Assembly: GCF_040267705.1 (NCBI RefSeq)
Contig: NZ_CP158374.1
Span: 2,728,001-2,792,000 of the forward strand
Direction of reading: 5' to 3'
Source of the DNA: Agromyces sp. G08B096
GTDB lineage: Bacteria; Actinomycetota; Actinomycetes; Actinomycetales; Microbacteriaceae
DNA: 64,000 bases
The translations under genes were made by a program, and so were the position numbers. Position 1 is the stretch's first letter. Each line of letters begins with the position of its first letter. A model generated the notes under the pieces. It was not told the origin of the DNA and made no database searches. It worked only from the letters and a program-made list of their open reading frames with translations. Below, piece by piece: positions 9,096-16,702 of the stretch.

Positions 9096-9779
9096 TCAGG
9101 CCGGTCGGAGCGCCGCGCGGGCGGCGACGGCACCAGCGGGGTCATCCGTCGTCAACCCGGCGAAGCCCTCGTCGGCCGCCCGGCGCACCGACGCCACGTC
9201 GTTGCACGGCCAGACGTAGACCGGCCGGCCGGCGATGACCGGTGCGGCCGCGACGTCCCAGTGCAGGTACAGCTGGTCGACGCCGAGCTCCTCGGCCAGG
9301 TCGGGCTTGCCCGGCTCGTTCCTGCCGCAGATGAGCCCCACCCGCCACGTGCGGTCGCCGGTGAGCGCTGGCGCGATCGCCTCGGGGAGGAAGCTCGTGA
9401 TGACGATCGCTCCCCCGCGGTCTCCGCGCTCGCGCACGGCGTCGAGCACGGCGGCCGTGGCCGCCGCGGCCTTCACCTCGATCTGGAATGCGGTGTCGGG
9501 GAACCGGTCGAGGACCTCGTCGAGCTGCGGCACCCGCTCGCCGAGGCCGGCGTCGAGGACGGCGATCTCGGCCCAGGTGTGCGCGGACACGGGACCGGAC
9601 CCGTCGGTGGTGCGATCGAGCGTCTCATCATGGATCACGACGAGATACCCGTCGACGGACAGGTGGACGTCGAGCTCGATCTCGTCGACGCCGGCGTCGA
9701 CCGCGGCCTGGAACGAGCGCATGGTGTTCTCGGGTGCCACCGCGAGCGCTCCGCGATGACCCGTGATCCGCAGCGTCAT
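9096..9779 (-). CDS. Glycerophosphodiester phosphodiesterase
   Basis: A 227-residue GDPD-family TIM barrel without a signal peptide. The catalytic pair and metal ligands are visible: HRG at 8-10, PENT at 16-19, DEIELDV at 32-38 and His50 in VVIHDETLDRTTDGSG. GDPDs hydrolyse glycerophosphodiesters to glycerol 3-phosphate and an alcohol. It is the last gene of the minus-strand operon that begins with the rhamnosidase at 19609, and overlaps the DeoR gene by 4 bases. The arrangement of binding protein, two permeases and GDPD recalls ugpBAECQ of enteric bacteria, so the likely substrate is an imported glycerophosphodiester. Confidence 0.92.
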   Translation of the reverse strand: MTLRITGHRGALAVAPENTMRSFQAAVDAGVDEIELDVHLSVDGYLVVIHDETLDRTTDGSGPVSAHTWAEIAVLDAGLGERVPQLDEVLDRFPDTAFQIEVKAAAATAAVLDAVRERGDRGGAIVITSFLPEAIAPALTGDRTWRVGLICGRNEPGKPDLAEELGVDQLYLHWDVAAAPVIAGRPVYVWPCNDVASVRRAADEGFAGLTTDDPAGAVAARAALRPA

Positions 9780-10561
9780 GCGGTCTGCCTCGCGGCGACG
9801 TGCACGTCGACGTTCTCGGCGATCCGCTCCACGACGTCCGCGGGTGCGGCATCGTCGATGATCACCCGGCCGAAGGCCGAGGTCGGCGCGAGCCGGTAGA
9901 GGGCGGTGCGCGCGAGCTTGCTCGCATCCATCAGCAGCACGGACAGCGTCGCGGCACTCATCATGGGCCGCTTCACCTGTACGATCGCCTGCTCCTGATG
10001 GAACGTCATCTCGGGCGTCATCGCCGAGGTGCTGAGGAAGGCGACATCCACGTTCAGCGCCGAGACGGCGTCTTCGGCGCCGACGCCGAGGAACGAGTCG
10101 TGGGTGCGCGAGTAGTCGCCGCCGAGCGCGATCAGCTGGATGTCCTGCTTGTCGTGGAGCAGATCGATCACGCGACGGAAGTTCGTGACCACCGTCAGCG
10201 GTCCGATCTGCGGGAGCAGCTCGGCCACGGAGTAGGCGGTCGTCGAGTCATCGAGCAGCACCGACATGCCGGGCTCGACGAGGGTGACGGCCTCGCGGGC
10301 GATGGCCTCCTTCGCCGTCGTGTTCACGCGCATCCGGAACTCGGAGCTCGATTCGAAGACGGTGGACGGCAGCGCGGAGACGCCGCCGTGGAACTTCCGC
10401 ACGAGGCCTCGGTCGACGAGCGCGTCGATATCGCGGTGGATCGTCATGAGCGACACGCCCGTCAGCGAAGCGAGCTCGGCACTCGAAGCCGTTCCCGCCT
10501 GCAGCACGTGCTCGAGCACACGGGTCAGGCGCTTGTCTCGGGGAGCTCTGCCGGCGGGCAT
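9776..10561 (-). CDS. DeoR-family transcriptional regulator
   Basis: A 261-residue regulator. Residues 13-60 form the DeoR winged helix (ELASLTGVSLMTIHRDIDAL followed by GLVRKFHGG). The remaining part is the sugar-phosphate sensor domain (VLLDDSTTAY, VVTNFRRV, IALGGDYSRTHDSFLG, DVAFLSTSAM, MDASKLARTALY). DeoR proteins usually repress sugar or polyol catabolism and respond to a phosphorylated intermediate; GlpR, which senses glycerol 3-phosphate, is in this family. As the penultimate gene of the operon it is the obvious local regulator. Direct repeats upstream of the rhamnosidase promoter (19714-19738) are candidate sites. Confidence 0.9.
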   Translation of the reverse strand: MPAGRAPRDKRLTRVLEHVLQAGTASSAELASLTGVSLMTIHRDIDALVDRGLVRKFHGGVSALPSTVFESSSEFRMRVNTTAKEAIAREAVTLVEPGMSVLLDDSTTAYSVAELLPQIGPLTVVTNFRRVIDLLHDKQDIQLIALGGDYSRTHDSFLGVGAEDAVSALNVDVAFLSTSAMTPEMTFHQEQAIVQVKRPMMSAATLSVLLMDASKLARTALYRLAPTSAFGRVIIDDAAPADVVERIAENVDVHVAARQTA

Positions 10562-10589
10562 GGCTTCATCCTCTCAGGTCGGAACACGG

Positions 10590-11969
10590 TCAGGCCGATG
10601 CGACGGCGATCTTTCCCCACGGCGACGTCGCGCCGGTCTCCGTCACGATGCGCACGAACATCTCGGGCAGCGTGCCTGTGCCGTACCGTGTGAGCGTCTG
10701 GCGGCAGCCGCCGCTCCCGTGCGACGTCAGCGCGCCGACGTCGAGGAGGTACCCGCTCGCCGAGGCCGAGGCGGGTCGGTCCGCGAGCGCTGCGAACGCG
10801 GCAGAGGAGAAGTAGTACGAGCCGGGGTCGCGGAGCGCGGCCAGCTGGGTGAGGCCGGAGGGCGGCATGCGGTGGCGCCCGCGCTGCTCGGTGAGGGGGT
10901 GCGGCTGCATCGGCTGGAGCTGCTGCCCGGTGAACGCGTCGGCGCCGAGGTCGGGGAACGCGTACACCTTCGATCGGCGACGGCCCTGCTCCCCCGTCAC
11001 CACACCGGCGAAGAGCGTCTTGCGCCCCGTGAGCTTGTCCTTGTGCAGGAAGATCGACTCGGGCTCACGGAAGTTCCCTCGGTACCCGCCCTCCGGGTCC
11101 TCTCCGAACACCCGGGTCACCCGGGTCTTGACCTGGCCGTCGGTGAAGGAGAACCGGGTGATCTCGCTCGGGTAGGTGGCCGAGTTGGTGTCGCCGGAGT
11201 ACCAGTACGCATCCGTGCCGTCGACGGCGAAGCCCTGCATGTGCACGAGGTCGCCCGGGATCTGGATCGTGACGCCGATCGGCGCGTCGACGCCCGCCAC
11301 GACGTCGTCGATGCGCCGCAGCTGGAGGCGCTGCCCCGCGGTGTCGCTGATCCGGAATCCGACGGTGCCGTTCTGCGGGTCGAGCACCGGCGTCACGTAC
11401 GACGTGGTGAAGGAGGACAGCGTCTCGATCTCGGGATGCGTCGACGGGACGGTCTCGCCCGGCAGGTACGGCAGCCGCACGAGCCGGTTGCCCGTGATGG
11501 TGTTGCCGGCGTCCACATGGTTCCAGTTCGTCCACACGTACGGCCGGCCGTCGATCCGCTGGATGCCGACGGTTGTGCCGTGCCCGGCGGAGGTGAGGAT
11601 CATGTGGTCGAGGAGCTGGCCGGTGTGGCTGAGCCGGCTGAGCGCGAACGACTCGGAGTTCCCGGTGGCCGGAGGGATCGCCTGCGTCGCCCAGATCTCG
11701 CCGGTGTCCTCGTCGACGCCGAACCATTGCAGCACCGTCAGCCGCGGGAGCTGGAGCAGGGTCTGGAACACCGGCCGCACGAGCGTGAAGTCGTAGTCGG
11801 CGGGATCGGCCCCCGCGATCGCGCGCACCGCGGATGCCGCGACGGGCGCGGTCGCCGCCGCCGCGGGTGCCGCGGCGGCCGGCGCGACGACCGACCCGGC
11901 GACGGTGCCGAGGCCGGCGAGCGCCGGGAGGGTGGTCAGGCCTATGAACTCTTTGCGGGTGAAGGACAT
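10590..11969 (-). CDS. Exported TagC-like beta-propeller protein
   Basis: A 459-residue protein. ATG 11969 has AAGGAG 7 bases upstream. The N-terminus reads TRKEFIGLTTLPALAGL and then an Ala/Pro-rich stretch, which looks like a Tat-type signal with an RK variant of the twin arginine. The body resembles the propeller found in teichoic-acid protein TagC and phage tail receptor-binding proteins: TVLQWFGVDEDTGEIWATQ, GHGTTVGIQRIDGRPYVWT and NFREPESIFLHKD. The biochemical role of that family is not settled; several members are tied to wall polymers. It sits between a metallophosphoesterase gene (85-base gap) and the DeoR gene (28-base gap) in the same operon. Confidence 0.65.
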   Translation of the reverse strand: MSFTRKEFIGLTTLPALAGLGTVAGSVVAPAAAAPAAAATAPVAASAVRAIAGADPADYDFTLVRPVFQTLLQLPRLTVLQWFGVDEDTGEIWATQAIPPATGNSESFALSRLSHTGQLLDHMILTSAGHGTTVGIQRIDGRPYVWTNWNHVDAGNTITGNRLVRLPYLPGETVPSTHPEIETLSSFTTSYVTPVLDPQNGTVGFRISDTAGQRLQLRRIDDVVAGVDAPIGVTIQIPGDLVHMQGFAVDGTDAYWYSGDTNSATYPSEITRFSFTDGQVKTRVTRVFGEDPEGGYRGNFREPESIFLHKDKLTGRKTLFAGVVTGEQGRRRSKVYAFPDLGADAFTGQQLQPMQPHPLTEQRGRHRMPPSGLTQLAALRDPGSYYFSSAAFAALADRPASASASGYLLDVGALTSHGSGGCRQTLTRYGTGTLPEMFVRIVTETGATSPWGKIAVASA

Positions 11970-12054
11970 GTCAGCTCCTTGCTCAGCAGTCGGACGGATC
12001 GGTTGGTGGAGCGGGATAGTGGATGAGCGGAAGCCGGCCGCGGTGCGTCGGCCC

Positions 12055-13608
12055 TCAGCGCTCGCGTGCCAGCGGATGGACGAGCGTGACGACGACGTTC
12101 CGGTCGGCGTCCGCGCCGAGTGCGCCCGGCCGGCCGGCGCCGCGCCAGAGCTCGTTGGCGGCGAGCTCGTGATGCAACCGGGCGAGCTCCGCGGGCGTAT
12201 CGAGACCCGGCCGCTCGCCGACGGCGGCGTGGTGCATCGTGGTCGTGATCCGGATGCTGCGCGGCAGTTCCTCGATCTCGATCTCCCGCACCTGGCAGGG
12301 CCAGTCGGCGATCGCGGCGGTGGTGATCTCGACGACGCCCGACCCGCCGGGGCGCGGGTGGATCCGCACCTGGTTGCCGTGGTGGTGGCCGTTGAGCCAT
12401 GCGACGGTGTTGCGGCGCCGCAGGAGGAGGTCGACGATCGCGTCCGGATCGGCGATCTCGTCGGCGCACATCCGGTAGTCGTTCGCGAGGAACCCGCTGC
12501 CGTGGTGCGTGACGAGCACGGCGAGCCGCCCGTCCTCGTCGGCCGCGGAGAGCGCATCGTCGACCCAGGCGAGTTGCTCGCGGGCGAGCATGCCGTCCCA
12601 CATCCCGCGGTGGTTGTTCGTGTCGAACGCCACCAGGCGGAACCGGTCGCCGAGATCGGCCACGTAGCGGCCGTGCCGTTCCGCGTCCGGCGACGACGCG
12701 AGCCCATGCCCGGCGACCGGACCGGCCCGGTCGTCGCGATGGGCGACGGCGAACTCCCTCGGGCCGAGCAGCGCCCGGGCCTCGTCCGCGGCGATGGTCG
12801 CGGCCGGGCCTGCGTAGACGGCGTGCGGTCCGGTCAGGTATTCGTCCAGTCCGGCGTGAGCGTGCGGATCGCCGGCGAGCGGTTTGCGCGCGCCCCGGGC
12901 GATGCCGTCGAAGTCGTCGCCGAGGCGGGCGGTGCCGAGCACCAGCACGTCGTGGTTCCCGCGCACGGCGACCCACGGCGTCTCGAGCCCGCCGCTCGCG
13001 TGGGTGGCCGCCGCCTCGGCGAGGAGCCCCGGGATCACCGGGAGTCCGAAGCGCTCGCTGTACGCGTTGCCCGGCCGCTCGGGCTGCCAGACCCGCTGCA
13101 CGGGCCACTCCGACGAGAGCGGACTCGCGTCCGGGTCGCCGAGCAGCGGGTCGACGCGCCCGCCGCGCATCGCGGCGAGGTAGCTGCGCACCTCGTTGCG
13201 TTGCGCGTTGTCGACCGCGTCGCCGGTCTGCACGACGAGGTCGACCCCGAGGGCGTCGAGCGTCTCGAGCGCCGCCGTCACCGCGCGGGTGGCGAGCAGC
13301 TCCTGCGGGCGGAACGCGTAGGGCACCGGGCCCGACCACCGCGCGGGATCGACGAAGTCGAGCCGCAGCGGCGACGCGACGTCGGCGAGGTGCAGATCGG
13401 TCAGGTGGCCGAGCCGCACCCGTGCGAGGGGTTCGGCCGCGTCGGGCCGGCCGCCCCGCGGCAGATGCGGTTCGCCTGGCCCTTCGGCCAACCGGCGGAA
13501 AGGCGCCTCGACGCCAGCGGCGAGCACCTCGCCGGGCACCAGCGTGCGCTGCACGGTGCTCGTCACGGGCGTCGCGGTCGACGCGAGCGACACCGGGCGG
13601 CGGGTCAT
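12055..13608 (-). CDS. Metallophosphoesterase, PPA1498 (TIGR03767)-like
   Basis: A 517-residue calcineurin-type phosphoesterase. All metal-site motifs are present: DLH at about 71-73, TGDAVDN, VRGNHD, THHGSG and GHHHGNQ. The long insert with separate halves and the opening RTLVPGEVLAAG...RLAEGPGEPH resemble the actinobacterial PPA1498 group. No convincing signal peptide is seen (MTRRPVSLAS has RR but a weak hydrophobic core), so location is uncertain. ATG 13608 overlaps the permease stop by 4 bases. In context it probably removes phosphate from, or cuts a phosphodiester in, the substrate taken up by the adjoining importer. Confidence 0.82.
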   Translation of the reverse strand: MTRRPVSLASTATPVTSTVQRTLVPGEVLAAGVEAPFRRLAEGPGEPHLPRGGRPDAAEPLARVRLGHLTDLHLADVASPLRLDFVDPARWSGPVPYAFRPQELLATRAVTAALETLDALGVDLVVQTGDAVDNAQRNEVRSYLAAMRGGRVDPLLGDPDASPLSSEWPVQRVWQPERPGNAYSERFGLPVIPGLLAEAAATHASGGLETPWVAVRGNHDVLVLGTARLGDDFDGIARGARKPLAGDPHAHAGLDEYLTGPHAVYAGPAATIAADEARALLGPREFAVAHRDDRAGPVAGHGLASSPDAERHGRYVADLGDRFRLVAFDTNNHRGMWDGMLAREQLAWVDDALSAADEDGRLAVLVTHHGSGFLANDYRMCADEIADPDAIVDLLLRRRNTVAWLNGHHHGNQVRIHPRPGGSGVVEITTAAIADWPCQVREIEIEELPRSIRITTTMHHAAVGERPGLDTPAELARLHHELAANELWRGAGRPGALGADADRNVVVTLVHPLARER

Positions 13609-14432
13609 CCCTTCAGCCCGCTCGCGAAGCCGTGGATGACGTAGCGCTGCAGCAGCAGGAACAGCACCAGCACGGGCAGCGACGCGAGGATGATGCCGGC
13701 GGCCACCAGCCCGTAGTCGGACGTGTACTCGTTCACGAAGGAGTACACCCGGACCGGGATGGTCTCGAACCCCGAGTTGCCGAGGTAGAGCAGCGGGGTG
13801 AAGAAGTCGTTCCACACCGACACGACGTTCAGGATGATCACGGTCCCCGTGACCGGGCGGAGCAACGGGAAGAGAACCCGCCAGAACGCCTGCCAGTGAT
13901 TGGCGCCGTCGATCAGCGCGGCACCCACGTAGTCGTCGGGCAGGGCGCGGACGAAACCCGTGTAGAGGAAGACGGTCAACGGCATGTGCACGCCCCAGTA
14001 GAAGAGGATGACGCCGAGGTGCGTGCCCGTGAGCTCGAGGACGACCATCGCCCGGTACAGCGGGATCATCGCGAGCTGGAACGGCAGGATGATGCCGGCG
14101 ACCATCGCCATGTACGCCCAATAGCTCATCCGGGTCGCTCGCCGGGCCAGCACGTACCCGGCGAGGGAGCCGAACAGCACGAGCCCGCCGACGCTCGCGA
14201 CCGTGATGATGAGGCTGTTGACCGTCGCCGGGATGAGCCTGGCCGACTCGATCGCGCGCCCGAAGTTGTCGAAGTTCAGCGTCGACGGCAGCCCGAGCGG
14301 ATTCGTGACGATCTCCGCCGCGTCCTTGAACCCCATCGTCAGGAGCGCGTACACCGGGAAGAGGAACGCGACGGCCGCCGCGATGAGGCCGATCTCCAGC
14401 AGCAGGGTGCGGAACGTGTAGCGCTTGGTCAT
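13605..14432 (-). CDS. Sugar-type ABC importer permease (MalG/UgpE type)
   Basis: A 275-residue inner-membrane permease with about six helices, starting EIGLIAAAVAFLFPVYALLTMGFKD. The EAA loop reads YVGAALIDGANHWQAFWRVLFPLL, the contact site for the ATPase. NVVSVWNDFFTPLLYL is typical of CUT1 second permeases. The start ATG 14432 overlaps the upstream permease stop by one base (TGATG). No nucleotide-binding subunit is encoded in the operon, so an ATPase shared between importers (MsiK style) must be supplied from elsewhere. Confidence 0.93.
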   Translation of the reverse strand: MTKRYTFRTLLLEIGLIAAAVAFLFPVYALLTMGFKDAAEIVTNPLGLPSTLNFDNFGRAIESARLIPATVNSLIITVASVGGLVLFGSLAGYVLARRATRMSYWAYMAMVAGIILPFQLAMIPLYRAMVVLELTGTHLGVILFYWGVHMPLTVFLYTGFVRALPDDYVGAALIDGANHWQAFWRVLFPLLRPVTGTVIILNVVSVWNDFFTPLLYLGNSGFETIPVRVYSFVNEYTSDYGLVAAGIILASLPVLVLFLLLQRYVIHGFASGLKG

Positions 14433-15391
14433 CAGTCGACCTCCCTGCGGCGCATGATGCGCAGCTGGGTGAACGCCACGATGGAGACGCCGATCGTGAG
14501 CAGGACGGCGATGGCGGCGCTGTAGCCGAAGTTGCCGTAGATGAAGGCCTCCTTGTAGATGATCGTCGAGAGCGTCTCGGTGGCGTAGCCCGGACCGCCG
14601 CCGGTCGTCGTGAGCACCTGGGTGAACAGCGTCAGCGCCCCCGTGAGCGAGAGCAGGACGTTGATCGTCATGGCAGGGGCCAGCTGCGGGATCGTGATGT
14701 GCCGGAAGCGCTGCATGGGCGTCGCCCCGTCGACCATGGCGGCTTCGTAGAGCTCCTCCGGGATGCCCGTGAGCCCGGCGAGGAAGATGACCATCGAGTA
14801 GCCCGCCGCCTGCCAGATCACGATGATCGCGATCGACCACAGGGCCATCTCCGGATCTCCGAGCCAGTCCTGCTGCAGCCAGTCGAGCCCGAGAGCGCCG
14901 AGCACCCCGTTGATGCCGGCGTCGGGTCGCGGGTTGTAGATGTACTTCCAGACGAACGAGATCATGACCGCGCTCACGACCATGGGAGCGAAGAAGATCG
15001 TGCGGAGCGCGAACCGGCTCTTCACCCGGCTGTGCACGCCGAGGGCCAGCAGCAGACCAATGACGTTCTGCACGATCACGATGACGACCGTCAGCAGCAG
15101 CGTGTTTCGGATGGAGCCGAGCGCCTGCTTGTCGCTGAACACGTCGATGAAGTTCTGGAACCAGACGATGTGCTCGATCTCGCCGAGGCCGGACCAGTCG
15201 GTGAACGCGACGCCCAGTCCGGTGAAGGTCGGCACCGCCACGATCGCGGCGAACATGAGGAACGCCGGCAGCGCGAACCACCAGGGCGGCGACGTGTGGA
15301 TGCGGGGCCGCCGCCGCCGGGGCGACGGCACCCGGGGTGCGGCGGCGACCTCGGGCGCCGCCGCACTCTCGAGCGTGGACGAGGACGTCAC
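14432..15391 (-). CDS. Sugar-type ABC importer permease (MalF/UgpA type)
   Basis: A 319-residue permease with an extended Ala/Pro/Arg cytoplasmic N-terminus (about residues 1-35), then about six helices beginning WWFALPAFLMFAAIVAVP. The EAA motif EELYEAAMVDGATPMQRFRHITIPQL-type loop (about 220-245) is intact, and TTGGGPGYATETLSTIIY matches first permeases of carbohydrate importers. It overlaps the binding-protein gene by 4 bases upstream and the second permease by 1 base downstream, so the three are made together. Confidence 0.93.
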   Translation of the reverse strand: MTSSSTLESAAAPEVAAAPRVPSPRRRRPRIHTSPPWWFALPAFLMFAAIVAVPTFTGLGVAFTDWSGLGEIEHIVWFQNFIDVFSDKQALGSIRNTLLLTVVIVIVQNVIGLLLALGVHSRVKSRFALRTIFFAPMVVSAVMISFVWKYIYNPRPDAGINGVLGALGLDWLQQDWLGDPEMALWSIAIIVIWQAAGYSMVIFLAGLTGIPEELYEAAMVDGATPMQRFRHITIPQLAPAMTINVLLSLTGALTLFTQVLTTTGGGPGYATETLSTIIYKEAFIYGNFGYSAAIAVLLTIGVSIVAFTQLRIMRRREVD

Positions 15392-16662
15392 TGCGCGAAG
15401 GCCTCGTCCATCTGGGCGAGCGCTCCCTCGGGCGTGGTCTGCCCGCCGAGCATCTCCTGGATGGCCGCAAACATGGCCGGCTGCACTTCGGCGTTCGGCC
15501 AGGTCTGGTCGGGGAACGGCGCCGTCTCGCCGGCGTCGAAGTACTCGGCGAACGGGGTCAGGAGCGGGCTCAGCTCGTCGGACGGGGCGAAGGGGATCGA
15601 GTTCATGGCGGTGGCCATCTCGACGATGTTCTCCTCTTCGCCGAGGAAGGCGATGAAGTCCTTCGCGAGCTCGGGGTCAGCGGCCTGCGTGGTCACGCCG
15701 AGTCCGACGACGGTGCCGCCGGGGATCCAGTTGCGCGCCTCGTCGTCGGTGGCCGGCAGCGGGAAGTAGCCGAGCTTCTCCCCCATCACGTCCTGATACC
15801 CCTCCAGCGTCGCCGAGACCATGACGGCCATCGCCGCGGTCCCGTCGCCGAGCGCCTGCACCATCTGGTCGCTCGTCGTCCCGTTCGGGTTCTCGTTGAA
15901 GAACCCGCGCGCCTGCCAGTCGGCGTAGGTCGAGAAGGCGTCGAGCCAGCCCGACTCGACGAAGGTCGTCTCGCCGTCGATCATCTGCTGGCCGAAGTCC
16001 GGGTCCTCGGAATAGACCATGCCCGGCACCAGGGCGTACGGGATCAGCTGGGTGATCCACGGGGTGTTCGTCCCGAGCGCCAGCGGTGTGACACCTGCGG
16101 CCTTCACCTGCTCGGCCACGGCCTCGAACTCGCTCATGGTGGTCGGCACCTCGAGGCCGAGCTGTTCGAAGAGCTCGGTGTTGTAGACGACGCCGAGGAC
16201 GCTCGCCCCCGGCGAGTACACGTAGACGCCGTCCTCGTAGGTGAACGCGCCCTGGAAGCCCTCGGGGACGGTCGAGGTCCACTCCTGGTCACTGAGGTCC
16301 TCGAGCATGCCCGCCTCGGCGAGCTGCGCCATCGACATGGCGCTGCCGTTGCCCGGGTACACCGCAACGATGTCGGGCGCGTTGCCGCCGGCGAGCTGGG
16401 TCCGGACGGAGGTCTGCAGCTCCTGGTTGGGGGCGAAGGAGGCCGTGACGGTGACCCCGGGGTTCGCCTCCTCGTATTCCTCGATGAGCGCCTCCAGCGC
16501 CGTCTGCTGACTGCCGGAGGCGATGATCGTGAGCGTGCGCTCGCCATCACCGGCTCCGGACGGCCCGTTGGTGCTGCAGGCCGTGAGCAGCAGTCCCGCG
16601 GCGGCCGTTGCGGCGAGCACGGTCGCGCGGCGATACCCGCGGCGAGAACGAGATTCGGACAT
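15388..16662 (-). CDS. Extracellular solute-binding lipoprotein (UgpB/MalE family)
   Basis: A 424-residue family 1 binding protein. The signal peptide ends in the lipobox LLTAC with Cys29, so it is a membrane-anchored lipoprotein. The fold is recognisable from TLTIIASGSQQTALEALIEE, DIVAVYPGN, VLGVVYNTELFEQLG and DFIAFLGEEENI. GAAAGGAA lies just upstream of ATG 16662. It sits 40 bases behind the rhamnosidase and overlaps the first permease by 4 bases. The operon contains a phosphodiesterase and a phosphoesterase, so the ligand may be a phospho- or glycerophospho-glycoside; the sequence alone does not show it. Confidence 0.92.
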   Translation of the reverse strand: MSESRSRRGYRRATVLAATAAAGLLLTACSTNGPSGAGDGERTLTIIASGSQQTALEALIEEYEEANPGVTVTASFAPNQELQTSVRTQLAGGNAPDIVAVYPGNGSAMSMAQLAEAGMLEDLSDQEWTSTVPEGFQGAFTYEDGVYVYSPGASVLGVVYNTELFEQLGLEVPTTMSEFEAVAEQVKAAGVTPLALGTNTPWITQLIPYALVPGMVYSEDPDFGQQMIDGETTFVESGWLDAFSTYADWQARGFFNENPNGTTSDQMVQALGDGTAAMAVMVSATLEGYQDVMGEKLGYFPLPATDDEARNWIPGGTVVGLGVTTQAADPELAKDFIAFLGEEENIVEMATAMNSIPFAPSDELSPLLTPFAEYFDAGETAPFPDQTWPNAEVQPAMFAAIQEMLGGQTTPEGALAQMDEAFAQ

Positions 16663-16702
16663 GGGGGTTCCTTTCGATCGGCCGATGACCCGCGGTTCGG
16701 GT

